From BOG-1184 sp049514575 (GTDB lineage Bacteria; Fibrobacterota; Chitinivibrionia; Chitinivibrionales; Chitinispirillaceae), in the NCBI GenBank assembly GCA_049514575.1, contig JBEKUX010000002.1, positions 50,713-114,712 on the forward strand: a stretch of DNA of 64,000 bases. The letters run 5' to 3'. Below are positions 1 to 7,799 of the stretch, piece after piece (positions within the stretch are counted from its first letter, which is position 1; the number at the start of each line of letters is the position of its first letter). The translations under genes and the position numbers were made by a program. The notes under the pieces were generated by a model. That model did no database searches and was not told where the DNA came from. It saw nothing but the letters and a program-made list of their open reading frames with translations.

Positions 1-1
1 C

Positions 2-871
2 AACGACAAAGGGGATTCGGCATTCCTGATGCTCAAATCGCTCGCCGATACGTTCCGGCTTTTTCTCGCGAGCCCCTCGGCCAACCGTTACGCCCCCTGG
101 TGGAGCCCCGTCGGTCTCTCGCGCATTCTGCAAACCCTGCGTTTCATGACACTGCGCTATCCGGTCAATTCCCGCAAGGTATTTCTGGCCGGCGTTTCGG
201 ACGGCGCCACCGGATGCTATGCGGCGGCCAATACGATCTGCGCGCCATTCGCCGGTTTCATCGCGGTCTCCGGCTTCGGCGGCATGCTGCCCATGCTCGG
301 CATGCGGCTCGAGCCCGGCAACCTGAAACAGCGGCCGATCTACAATGTTAATGCCGGCCGCGACCATATCTATCCGGTCGAACAGGTCAAAGAGTTCATC
401 CGCCTGCTGCAGAATGAAGGGGTCGGCCTGATCAGTAAAATCTACCCTTATGAAAAACACGGCTTTGACTATCGAGCAAAAGAGATGGGCGCGCTCACGA
501 ACCTTATCCGCACCTGGTCGCGGCCTGATGCCGCCGCAGGCCTTTCATGGACATTTGTCCCGGGCTGCCCGAACCTCCCGGCCAATCTTCTCGACTGGAC
601 GCTTACTGCGGATAACGCATCGGTTAATGCTTTCTGGCGGCATGATACGCTCGTTATCCGCGCAGAAGGCCTCCGGACGCTCACGGCTCAATTTCCTAAT
701 GTCCCTGCCGGAAAAAAGATCATCTGCCGGATCCGGTCCGCTGAGGACAAGTCGTACGTCCGTGCCTTCGTTCCGGCAGAATTTGGGTGGCCGCGGAGCA
801 TGCAGTTCATGATGAAGCGGTGTTTTCCGGAATTTACGGGAATGCCTTCGATCTACACCATCAGCTTTTAA
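2..871 (+). CDS. alpha/beta hydrolase, 5' end cut by window edge
   Basis: The frame is open from the first bases, with no stop before the first Met at 29, so the real start lies outside the window. Numbering from that Met, the segment shows an alpha/beta-hydrolase catalytic set: a nucleophile elbow GVSDG with Ser57, a likely acid Asp112 in AGRDHIYP and His144 in YEKHGFDY. The order and spacing fit the dienelactone hydrolase/esterase/poly-ester depolymerase group. The last ~110 residues after the His form an extra domain, probably beta-rich, that I do not recognise. No signal peptide can be judged because the N terminus is missing. The substrate is unknown; a carbohydrate or lipid esterase is possible. 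The hydrolase call rests on the visible triad. Confidence 0.75.
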   Translation, partial: NDKGDSAFLMLKSLADTFRLFLASPSANRYAPWWSPVGLSRILQTLRFMTLRYPVNSRKVFLAGVSDGATGCYAAANTICAPFAGFIAVSGFGGMLPMLGMRLEPGNLKQRPIYNVNAGRDHIYPVEQVKEFIRLLQNEGVGLISKIYPYEKHGFDYRAKEMGALTNLIRTWSRPDAAAGLSWTFVPGCPNLPANLLDWTLTADNASVNAFWRHDTLVIRAEGLRTLTAQFPNVPAGKKIICRIRSAEDKSYVRAFVPAEFGWPRSMQFMMKRCFPEFTGMPSIYTISF

Positions 872-911
872 ATGCCCTGCTGGCGCGGCAATATATGGTA
901 ATGTTTGATAT

Positions 912-1313
912 TTGCCATTTTTCGACCTCACCCGCCTGTATTTGAAACGTATATTATTTGCTCATCATCACACGATGTTTTCTGCCATCAAAAAGGATGG
1001 TTTCGTGACGGCAGCGGCAGTTGAAACAAATTCCCTCGCCGGCATACAGCGCAAGGGCGGAATTCACGGCCTTCGCAACAGCTTCGCGACGCATCTCCTC
1101 GAACAAGGCGCCGATGTGCGGTATATTCAGGAATTGCCGGGACACTCTTCCAGCAAAACAACGGGGATTTATACCCCTGTCAGCAAGTCGGCCATAACCA
1201 GGATCAGAAGCCCATTATCAAAGATTAATATGCAGAATATGGGCAAAAAAGGGTTATATTATGATAGCATCATGCGCCTAGTTGGTTGCAATAGGCCAAA
1301 TGCAATGAAATAA
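912..1313 (+). pseudogene. remnant of a tyrosine recombinase (C-terminal catalytic part)
   Basis: Residues ~45-100 match the C-terminal catalytic region of XerC/IntI-type tyrosine recombinases: GGIHGLRNSFATHLLEQG carries the HxLR box, PGH the second-box His, and TTGIYTPVS the Tyr nucleophile region. The core-binding domain and first catalytic Arg region are absent; only a short unrelated stretch precedes the match. Conserved positions have drifted: LRN for LRH, LPGH for LLGH, YTPV for YTHV. After the usual IRSPL ending the frame runs on into unrelated residues. I read it as a dead fragment of a ~300-residue integrase. It lies beside an AT-rich gene between inverted repeats, so it may record a past integration event. 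Confidence 0.75.
1280..1303. repeat. left arm of inverted repeat around AT-rich lipoprotein gene
   Basis: This 24-base arm is repeated in inverted orientation at 1966-1989 with two mismatches. Core words are GTTGGTTGCA and GGCCAAATGC. The two arms enclose the AT-rich gene at 1384-1854 and lie just downstream of the recombinase remnant. Confidence 0.75.
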
Positions 1314-1383
1314 TAGCCGCCACGGAATATTTCTGAAAATACCGAGAAAGAAGCTGAAGAATGGCGCAAAGGAGTAATACAAC

Positions 1384-1854
1384 ATGATATTTCAAAAGGG
1401 GTTTACGTTATTACTGTTAATTGCAAATGTCATATTTGGATCAACTTTATTATCTTGTTATCATTCGGTTGATTCAATTAGGAATAATAATTTTGACAAA
1501 AATATAGGGGTTATTTTTAAATTTGATACAATCATTTGCAAATGCAACGATAAAGAATATTCAGCTATTGTTCACAAAAACAGTAATCACAAGGAAGCAG
1601 TCTTCTACAAAGACTTTTTTGGAGATGAATATGAAAGGAAAAGTAAATATAGCCGCTACAAGACCATTTATTCAGATACACTTGAAATAATGATTGATGG
1701 AAAATCAGGTAAATTATGGTTGTTTCGTTATAAAGGAATTACTGATAGCAATCTCATTTTTCAGACAGATGGTTTTTGGAAAGGCAAATTGATTATTCAG
1801 ATGAAAGATATCGATGGTTTTTGGGCTTTTCCTAAACGCTTTAGGTTTTTCTAA
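1384..1854 (+). CDS. AT-rich hypothetical lipoprotein
   Basis: A 156-residue protein with an N-terminal hydrophobic segment ending in a lipobox-like LLSC (Cys25), suggesting export and lipidation. The mature part is rich in Lys, Asp, Tyr and Asn, with no motif I recognise. Base composition is clearly more AT-rich than the flanking genes, and the gene sits between 24-bp inverted repeats beside a recombinase fragment. This suggests recent acquisition, for example as a gene cassette. I see no clear ribosome site apart from AGGAG about 13 bases before the ATG. It is probably a real gene, because length, signal and composition are coherent. Function is unknown. Confidence 0.6.
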   Translation: MIFQKGFTLLLLIANVIFGSTLLSCYHSVDSIRNNNFDKNIGVIFKFDTIICKCNDKEYSAIVHKNSNHKEAVFYKDFFGDEYERKSKYSRYKTIYSDTLEIMIDGKSGKLWLFRYKGITDSNLIFQTDGFWKGKLIIQMKDIDGFWAFPKRFRFF

Positions 1855-1965
1855 TAAATTTCTTTGCTACATTTAAAAATAAATCGTGCCTACCATGCGC
1901 GAGGAATGAGCGCGCCATGAAAGAGGGAATCCCGATAATCGTGGCGGAAAAGAGCACTAAGGTAG

Positions 1966-1989
1966 GCATTTGGCCTACAGCAACCAACT
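1966..1989. repeat. right arm of inverted repeat around AT-rich lipoprotein gene
   Basis: Inverted partner of 1280-1303 (22 of 24 positions pair). A second, looser inverted pair follows, 1986-1999 against 2081-2096, giving a hairpin-like block of ~110 bases. The rest of the gap 1855-2229 shows no convincing gene; a 45-codon frame at 1917-2054 overlaps the repeat and looks accidental. Confidence 0.7.
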
Positions 1990-2229
1990 CGCAAAGGCCA
2001 AAACGCCGGATTGGGAATTCTTTTCAGAATGGTCTGATAGGGCATGGCTATTAAGGATTAAGAGCTTAGGGCGGCGCTTCGGCCATTTGCGAGACGTTGT
2101 TTGCAATTTGTTAACCACAATGAATTATATGCATGCCGAAGAATGAATATAAAACTGGAATTTAAGAACGGCGGCGCAGGTAAAATCAAATCCGTAACAT
2201 TACTCTCAAATTCCTAAGGAGACTCACCC

Positions 2230-2805
2230 ATGAAAGCCATCGCCTTTAACGGAAGCCCGCGCCAGGGCGGGAACACGGAATTTCTGCTTAAAAAAGTGCT
2301 TGAGCCGGTCAGTGAAGCCGGAATAGAGACCGAGCTGGTCCAGATCGGCAACAAGCAGATCCGCGGGTGCATGGGCTGTTATAAGTGCAGGGAAAACAAG
2401 AACTCAAAATGCGCAATTACAACGGACATGGTAAATGAGTGCATCGGCAAGATGATCGCTGCCGACGCGATCATTTTAGGATCGCCGACCTACTTTGCCG
2501 ACATGACGTCGGACATGAAAGCGCTCATCGACCGCGCCGGGTTCGTGGCCGGCGCCAATGGCCGCCTTTTCTCCCGTAAAATCGGCGCCGCCGTGGTCGT
2601 CAACCGTCGCGGCGGGGCAACGAACGTCATGGATTCGATCAATCATATGTTTTTAATTTCAAGAATGATCGTGCCCGGATCAACGTACTGGAATTTCGGC
2701 GTCGGACGGGACAAGGGAGAGGTTGAGAAAGACGCTGAAGCCCTTGCAAACATGAAAGATTTGGGCGAAACGATTGCGTGGCTGATTAAAAGCTTGCATT
2801 CTTAA
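2230..2805 (+). CDS. NAD(P)H-dependent FMN reductase / iron-sulfur flavoprotein family
   Basis: A 191-residue flavodoxin-fold protein. The N terminus MKAIAFNGSPRQGGNT is the phosphate-binding loop for FMN in the FMN-reductase family, and GSPTYFADM (~residues 84-92) is the second flavin loop. Cys47, Cys50, Cys53 and Cys61 form a compact CX2CX2CX7C cluster like that of iron-sulfur flavoproteins, so a [4Fe-4S] centre beside FMN is likely. It is probably a cytoplasmic electron carrier or quinone/FMN reductase. A strong ribosome site AAGGAG precedes the ATG. It converges on aroB; the space between holds two palindromes. Substrate unknown. Confidence 0.85.
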   Translation: MKAIAFNGSPRQGGNTEFLLKKVLEPVSEAGIETELVQIGNKQIRGCMGCYKCRENKNSKCAITTDMVNECIGKMIAADAIILGSPTYFADMTSDMKALIDRAGFVAGANGRLFSRKIGAAVVVNRRGGATNVMDSINHMFLISRMIVPGSTYWNFGVGRDKGEVEKDAEALANMKDLGETIAWLIKSLHS

Positions 2806-2823
2806 TTATTGAGGCGATTTTGT

Positions 2824-2844
2824 AGGGCCGATTCATGAATCGCC
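2824..2844. repeat. short palindrome between convergent genes, possible terminator
   Basis: GGGCCGATTCATGAATCGCCC forms an almost perfect hairpin followed by CATTTT. It lies 20 bases after the flavoprotein stop and next to the 28-bp palindrome at 2856. It may serve as a terminator for the plus-strand gene. It resembles small dispersed palindromes rather than a classic GC hairpin with a long T run. Confidence 0.5.
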
Positions 2845-2855
2845 CATTTTGTAAA

Positions 2856-2883
2856 GTAGAGACGCACGGCCGTGCGTCTCTAC
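2856..2883. repeat. 28-bp perfect palindrome, copy 1 (overlaps aroB stop)
   Basis: Half-site GTAGAGACGCACGG followed by its exact reverse complement. The TAG stop of aroB (2880-2882 on the minus strand) is part of the repeat. The same palindrome occurs at 4130-4157 and 9974-10001, and in interrupted form at 54093-54162. Confidence 0.95.
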
Positions 2884-4004
2884 CCGACTAAAACCTTTTT
2901 CACCACTCGCTTTACCACTTCCGCCCTCACACCGCTCCTCACTACCGACGTGCCCGCCTTGGCAGGCATCACAAAGCTGATCTTCCCTCCGACAACTTTC
3001 TTATCAAAAAACATAGCATCGTATATCTCATTTGCAGAAGGAAGAGAAGGCAACCTGGGCCTTGGCATTGCGGCAAGCAGGGTGTCATACACGGCCACAT
3101 CCGACTTCGGAATCGTTTTAAGGGTTTTCCCAAGCTCGCAGGCGCAAAGCATGCCCCACCACACCGCTTCGCCGTGAAGCATTTTTCCAAAACCGAAATA
3201 TTTTTCAAGCGCATGGGCAAAGGTGTGGCCGAAGTTGAGGAGCATGCGTTTGCCCGAAATTTCTCGCTCGTCCTGCTCCACGATACGCGCCTTGATCGCA
3301 ATGCTCCTTCTGATGCCTTCAAGCAGGACCCGATCGTTCTTTTTGAGCAGCTTCCGGGTATTGTTCGACACGAAATCAAACATCTCCCTGCCGCCGATGA
3401 ACGCGTACTTGAAAAGCTCGGCAGAACCTGAATAAAATTCCCGCTTTGGAAGCGTATTGAGAAACGCGGTATCGATCCACACAAGGCCAGGCTGGTGAAA
3501 TGCGCCGATGAGGTTCTTGCCCCCCAAAGGCCTTATGTGGCTGCCGGCGGCAGGCATAGAAGGGCATACCCAATTCACACCGGTCTTGCCGCCCACGCTC
3601 GAATCCACCATGGCTAAAAGCGTTGTCGGCACCTGCACGTACTGGATACCCCGCAGCATGGTTGCAGCGGCAAACCCCGTCAGGTCTCCCACCACGCCGC
3701 CGCCAAAGGCAATGAGTATGCTCGACCGCTCGAACTTCGCCTTAAAAAACGTATCGAATATTTTACTCCATGTCGCGATTGTTTTATACCGCTCGCCGTC
3801 AGACATGACATGGATGGTGAAACCGAGCTTTTTCTCCCACTCTCTTATCTGTTTGCCGTAAATCCCGTACATCGTCGTGTTGGTGACCAGCCCGAATTTG
3901 CTTTTCGGGAACATCTCCTTCAGACGGGAAGGCAGCTTTTCGGCGATCCCGCTGCCGAAAATGATCGGGTAAGATCGGGAAGCACAATTAACTTTGAGTT
4001 CCAT
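2880..4004 (-). CDS. aroB: 3-dehydroquinate synthase with an in-frame palindromic insertion
   Basis: Converts DAHP to 3-dehydroquinate, step two of the shikimate pathway, using NAD and a divalent metal in the cytoplasm. Family signatures: FGGGVVGDLTGFAAA (~100-114), VPTTLLAMVDSSVGGKTGVN (125-144), GKNLIGAFHQP, metal ligands in SAELFKYA, NFGHTFAHALE and LHGEA, and a C-terminal FVMPAKAGTSVVRSGV. The start MELKVNCASRSYPI aligns with family N termini. The conserved stretch GKTxVNHPLGKN is broken by ~14 extra residues (about 145-158, containing CPSMPAAGSHI), encoded by a palindrome at 3531-3563. The stop codon comes from another palindrome. Activity may be altered or the loop tolerated. aroA and aroE follow upstream on the same strand. 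Confidence 0.95.
   Translation of the reverse strand: MELKVNCASRSYPIIFGSGIAEKLPSRLKEMFPKSKFGLVTNTTMYGIYGKQIREWEKKLGFTIHVMSDGERYKTIATWSKIFDTFFKAKFERSSILIAFGGGVVGDLTGFAAATMLRGIQYVQVPTTLLAMVDSSVGGKTGVNWVCPSMPAAGSHIRPLGGKNLIGAFHQPGLVWIDTAFLNTLPKREFYSGSAELFKYAFIGGREMFDFVSNNTRKLLKKNDRVLLEGIRRSIAIKARIVEQDEREISGKRMLLNFGHTFAHALEKYFGFGKMLHGEAVWWGMLCACELGKTLKTIPKSDVAVYDTLLAAMPRPRLPSLPSANEIYDAMFFDKKVVGGKISFVMPAKAGTSVVRSGVRAEVVKRVVKKVLVG
3531..3563. repeat. palindrome inserted in frame inside aroB
   Basis: A 33-base quasi-palindrome with core GGCTGCCGGCGGCAGG and outer arms CCTTATG and CATAGAAGG. It encodes residues ~148-158 of AroB, exactly where the protein has ~14 residues more than the family consensus. 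The picture resembles in-frame palindromic elements such as those of Rickettsia; the sequence family itself I do not recognise. Confidence 0.75.
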
Positions 4005-4129
4005 ATGATCGTTATCTGTTTTCCTTTATATAACAAAATATGTTTTGATGAACACAAAAATAATCAATTAATAGGTGCTTTGATTTGATTTTGCGTTAGG
4101 CACGGCGAATGGTGATAACCGGAATGGTA

Positions 4130-4157
4130 GTAGAGACGCACGGCCGTGCGTCTCTAC
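4130..4157. repeat. 28-bp perfect palindrome, copy 2 (after aroA)
   Basis: Identical to the copy at 2856-2883. It lies 27 bases beyond the aroA stop in the aroA-aroB gap, so it could form a strong hairpin in the aroA transcript. Confidence 0.95.
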
Positions 4158-4184
4158 GCGAAAAAAGAGGAACACCCAAAAAAT

Positions 4185-5465
4185 TTATTCTTCAAGTGTT
4201 TCTATCTTTGCCCCGATTTTCCTGAAATCTTCCACAAAGGTCGGATAGGTCACGGCCGCGGCTTCTGCCGTGTCAATGACCGTTTCGCCCTCTGCGATCA
4301 TGCCGGCAAGCGCCAAAGCCATGACCACGCGGTGGTCGTCGTGGCCGCTCACCTGCTTACCCTTGAGCGCGCTGTGCCGTATGGTAAGGCCGTCTTCGTG
4401 CTCCGTGACCGCAGCGCCCATTTTGGCAAGCTCTTCCTTCATGACCGCGATCCTATCAGTCTCCTTGATGCGTGCCTGGGCCACATTGACAAAACGGGTT
4501 TCTCCTTCTGCGGCGCAGGCCACGATTGCCAGGGCCGGAAGCGCATCAGGCATGGCGTTGAGATCGATAGTCCTGCCGCGCAGCGCAGCGTCTTGCCGCA
4601 CGGTCACGCCGTCCGGGCCGTGGATGACCGCAGCGCCCATCCGCTGCAGCACCTCGAACACGCCCTTGTCTCCCTGCGGGTCGGAAAAATCAAGACCGGT
4701 AAGCGTGAGCGCTGCGCCGGTTATCGCCGCTGCACACGCGGCAAACGAGGCGCCTGAAAAATCGGCCGGTATGGCCATCTCAAAAGGCCGGTAGCACTGC
4801 CCGCCCTTTACATGAAATCTCGTCAGATCGTCCGGACATGAAACCGTGATCCCCTGCTTTTTCAGCCACCAGAGCGTCAGTTCGACATAAGGCCGTTCCT
4901 GAAGCTCTTCGACATCAATGTCGGTGTCGGTGTCGCAGAGGGGACAGGAAAAAAGAAGGCTGGATACGAACTGCGACGAAATCCCGTTCACCGTTGTTTT
5001 CCCTCCCCTGATCGGACCCTTTATGGTAAACGGCAGGTCGCTCTTCGGCGATTCAGAGGAATAAGCGGCGCCGAGTTTTTCGAGTGCGATTAAAAGCGGC
5101 TTGAACGGACGCGACCGGAGCGACGCGTCGCCGTCGAATCGACGCGGTTTGCTTCCAAGCGCGGCGGCCGACATGAAAAGATTGGCGCTGGTTCCTGAAT
5201 TGCCCATGTCGAACAATTCGCGACCGCCATTATGGTTCTTCCCGATCCCTTTTATAACGAGATCGTTTCCCCTGCTGGTAACCTGTGCGCCCATGGCTGC
5301 TGCGGCGCGGGCCGCCGACGCGCCGTCGCCGTGCAGAAGCGGTTTCCGTATGACTGATGTCCCGTCAGCGAGCGTTGCGATGAGCACTGCGCGTATGGTG
5401 TGGGATTTTGAGGGTGGAATTGCGATTGAACCGGAGAGGTTACTAGGAGATACTTTCCATTTCAT
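4185..5465 (-). CDS. aroA: 3-phosphoshikimate 1-carboxyvinyltransferase (EPSP synthase)
   Basis: Transfers the enolpyruvyl group of PEP to shikimate-3-phosphate in the shikimate pathway. The 426 residues match the usual length. PPSKSHTIRA (Lys20, Ser21, Arg25) binds substrate; MGNSGTSANLF corresponds to the NAGT/NSGT PEP loop and is of the NSGT kind; ISSQFVSSLLF, ARIKETDRIAVM and GHDDHRVVMALA are the other family blocks; YPTFVEDF closes the protein. The start MKWKVSPSNLSGSIAIPPSKSH aligns well. It is transcribed towards aroB with a ~180-base gap. The nearest upstream gene, aroE, is separated by a MITE-like element, so a shared transcript is uncertain. Confidence 0.97.
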   Translation of the reverse strand: MKWKVSPSNLSGSIAIPPSKSHTIRAVLIATLADGTSVIRKPLLHGDGASAARAAAAMGAQVTSRGNDLVIKGIGKNHNGGRELFDMGNSGTSANLFMSAAALGSKPRRFDGDASLRSRPFKPLLIALEKLGAAYSSESPKSDLPFTIKGPIRGGKTTVNGISSQFVSSLLFSCPLCDTDTDIDVEELQERPYVELTLWWLKKQGITVSCPDDLTRFHVKGGQCYRPFEMAIPADFSGASFAACAAAITGAALTLTGLDFSDPQGDKGVFEVLQRMGAAVIHGPDGVTVRQDAALRGRTIDLNAMPDALPALAIVACAAEGETRFVNVAQARIKETDRIAVMKEELAKMGAAVTEHEDGLTIRHSALKGKQVSGHDDHRVVMALALAGMIAEGETVIDTAEAAAVTYPTFVEDFRKIGAKIETLEE

Positions 5466-5506
5466 ATTATAAGTCTTTCAAGTATCAGATTTAATAATTT
5501 ATTCAT

Positions 5507-5763
5507 CGGCTAATGGCATCTGTTTGGGTATCGGGTGGGCAGGAGTGTTCTGGATTGTTGCTTCGTTTGACCCGTACCCGCAAGCATCAGATGCGTTAAA
5601 ATCAATAATAATAATAAGATTTACAGTTTTTTTCCAACGGAACAATGTTTGTGGGTGCGGGTAAAGGGTGCTCAAAGCTATATAAACTGTGCCCCTGCCT
5701 GCGCCGAGGCTTCGGCAGGCAGGCACCCGCCACCCTCCGCTGAAGCGGAGCCTTTAGCCAAAG
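5507..5763. repeat. MITE-like element, full copy A
   Basis: Fills most of the 5466-5793 gap between aroE and aroA. The right end is CGGAGCCTTTAGCCAAA, the inverted counterpart of the left end of copy B. Inside are the family blocks GGGTGGGCA near each end and a central stem around AACGGAACAATG followed by GTGGGTGCGGGTAAAGGG. A small GC hairpin (GCCTGCC ... GGCAGGC, about 5694-5724) is nested near the right end. The left end is more diverged (GGCTAATGGC). No coding capacity was seen in it. Confidence 0.8.
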
Positions 5764-5793
5764 AAAAATATTCTATTATTTGATAAACATTAT

Positions 5794-6669
5794 TTATCTC
5801 GAACACATCTTTTGCAATTCTTTTAAATCGAATATCTCTTCCCTCACGTCAATACCGGTCCACAGTGTAAACGACGCAATGGCCTGGTACAGCAGCATGC
5901 GCAGCCCGTTTTCGATTTTGCATCCTGCTGCTTCAGCCTCGGCAAGCAGTCGGGTTTTTGAGGGGTTGTAAATGGTGTCGAAGACCGTCATTCCGCAATG
6001 GAAATATTTTTTTTCGAGCGGCGTTTCATCGACGTTCGGATGCAGTCCCGCGCTCGTGCAGTTGACAAGCAGGGTGCAGCGCGCCATCACCGCGTCGAGG
6101 TCCGGATCGTCAAGTGCCGCCGCCTTCACGGTACAGTTCATAGCGCCCGCTATTTCCGCGGCCAGGGCGGTCACGCGCTGTAGGTTGCGGCCGGCGAGGG
6201 TGAGCGTTTCTGGTATGCACTCCAGCGCGAGCGCCGCTGCAAGGGTCCGGGCAGTGCCGCCGTTGCCGATAATCACGACATGGCCGCCGTGCGCATCGTG
6301 GCCCATGGCCGCGAGCGCACGCAGGAACCCTTCGGGGTCGGTGGTCGTTCCGTAGAGCACATTCTCCATGAAATAAAGCGTATTGACCGCGCCGAGCCGG
6401 TACGACAGCGGCGAAAGGACGTCGCAGTAAAGAGCGGCCCGCTGTTTATGGGGCAACGTCACGTTGGCGCCGAGCGCGGAAATGCTGCGCAGCGCGTAGA
6501 CGACATGATGAAATGCTTCGGCTTTCACGGCGCACGGGACATAAACATACGGCAATCCGAGGGTCCGGAAAGCATGGTTGTGGATCTGCGGCGACAGCGA
6601 ATGCCTTACGGGGTCTCCCAGCAGGCAGACGAGGCGCGTGTCCCCGCGGATTACATGTTCCTTCGTCAT
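5794..6669 (-). CDS. aroE: shikimate dehydrogenase
   Basis: Reduces 3-dehydroshikimate to shikimate with NADPH. The 291 residues fit the family. LLGDPVRHSLSPQIHN carries the shikimate-binding SLSP (24-27); GANVTLPHK gives the catalytic Lys75; AVNTL gives Asn96; TTTDPEGF gives the catalytic Asp111; IIGNGGTAR (~133-141) is the nucleotide-binding turn. The start overlaps the stop of the upstream GGDEF gene as ATGA (6666-6669), so the two are probably translationally coupled. A transcript from the GGDEF promoter would carry both, with the MITE-like copy A just downstream. Confidence 0.96.
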   Translation of the reverse strand: MTKEHVIRGDTRLVCLLGDPVRHSLSPQIHNHAFRTLGLPYVYVPCAVKAEAFHHVVYALRSISALGANVTLPHKQRAALYCDVLSPLSYRLGAVNTLYFMENVLYGTTTDPEGFLRALAAMGHDAHGGHVVIIGNGGTARTLAAALALECIPETLTLAGRNLQRVTALAAEIAGAMNCTVKAAALDDPDLDAVMARCTLLVNCTSAGLHPNVDETPLEKKYFHCGMTVFDTIYNPSKTRLLAEAEAAGCKIENGLRMLLYQAIASFTLWTGIDVREEIFDLKELQKMCSR

Positions 6670-7685
6670 AGCGCGTTCGCCGCCGAAAAAGTTTTTACCC
6701 GGTTCCTGCCCTCGTTTTTTGCGAGGTACAGCGCGGCATCGGCCTCCTCGACCATCTGCTGCGGCTCCTGGATTTCGTCGCGGTAGGCGGTAACGCCGAG
6801 CGACGCAGAAAGACGGCCGCCCGGCAGCGCCTGTTCATTGACAAAACGGTAATCATAAATGGCCTGGCGGATGTTTTCGGCGGCTTTCGCCGCCGCCTCA
6901 AGCGACAGGCCCGGCATGAGCATGACGAACTCCTCGCCCCCGTAGCGGCACACGGCGCTGTCCAGGCTGCACACCGCGTGAAGGATGCGCACGGTCTCGA
7001 TCAGGGCGATGTCGCCCTGGATGTGGCCGTTCACGTCGTTGTATATCTTGAAATGGTCGAGATCAAGCATGACAAGAGAAAATGTTTTGCCGTCCGAGCG
7101 CGCCTGCAGGAAAAGACGCCGGAACTCGTCGTCGAAAAAGCTGCGGTTATACGCTTTTGTCAATTCATCAACCAGGGCACGGCTGGCGGTATCGACGTAC
7201 TCCCGCGCGTCGACGATCTTCGGAAACGCGATCTGCTTTTTGATGTTGGTGTAGTAATCGAGCGAGGCCACGTGGATGCCGACGTTCCGGCCGAGCCGCT
7301 CGCTCAGGATGTACTTGTGTTTGAGGATCTCCTTCCAGTCGCGTTTCGCCTCCTCTTCGGGAAGCCGTATCTGTATGAGTGCGAAAACAATGTCGCGGTA
7401 ATAGGTACCGGGCTTCTTGCCGATCGAATCGAGCAGGTACTCGTCGTCCTGGATGTGGTCGACGATATCGCCGCTGGCGATCTCGATGAGCTTCCTGTCA
7501 GTCAATTTTTTCAGGTTATCGATATCTTCGATATTCAGCGGCAATTCCCTCTGAAGGTCGCCCAGCGGAACTTCCCCGCCATCGGGCGTCGTGTTGGCCG
7601 TATCCGTCATCGGTGCATTTTCCATGCGTTTGAGTGTTCGAGTAACAGCGATCGATTGCTTCCTGTTTACGTATACCACGGACAA
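6666..7685 (-). CDS. diguanylate cyclase-type GGDEF protein
   Basis: A 339-residue soluble protein. The C-terminal ~165 residues are a GGDEF domain with LDHFKIYNDVNGHIQGD and the active-site loop RYGGEEFVMLMPG, so synthesis of c-di-GMP from two GTP is expected. The allosteric RxxD inhibitory site normally just before the loop is missing (CSLDSAVCRYGG), implying no classic product inhibition. The N-terminal ~170 residues form no domain I recognise; they may be a sensor or dimerisation part. No membrane segment is evident. An internal Met (MENAPMTD, about residue 21) could be the true start. The ATGA overlap with aroE is an unusual partnership. It diverges from the XRE-cupin gene. Confidence 0.9.
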   Translation of the reverse strand: MSVVYVNRKQSIAVTRTLKRMENAPMTDTANTTPDGGEVPLGDLQRELPLNIEDIDNLKKLTDRKLIEIASGDIVDHIQDDEYLLDSIGKKPGTYYRDIVFALIQIRLPEEEAKRDWKEILKHKYILSERLGRNVGIHVASLDYYTNIKKQIAFPKIVDAREYVDTASRALVDELTKAYNRSFFDDEFRRLFLQARSDGKTFSLVMLDLDHFKIYNDVNGHIQGDIALIETVRILHAVCSLDSAVCRYGGEEFVMLMPGLSLEAAAKAAENIRQAIYDYRFVNEQALPGGRLSASLGVTAYRDEIQEPQQMVEEADAALYLAKNEGRNRVKTFSAANAL

Positions 7686-7799
7686 TTATTGCCGCGTCGT
7701 TTATCCACGTTGAATATAATTAAAATAACACATTATTTCCCCGGTATTTGTTTTACTTTTTACTTGATTTCACGCCGCGCGTGTTTTATAATTACTGTA

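Noticed and set aside
1917..2054. 45-codon frame after the AT-rich lipoprotein gene
   Set aside because: It crosses the inverted-repeat arm, has no ribosome site and no recognisable motif.
2880..3000. A second palindromic insert at the AroB C terminus (GCCCGCCTTGGCAGGC)
   Set aside because: The encoded FVMPAKAGTSVVRSGV aligns with the family without extra residues, so the hairpin is probably chance.
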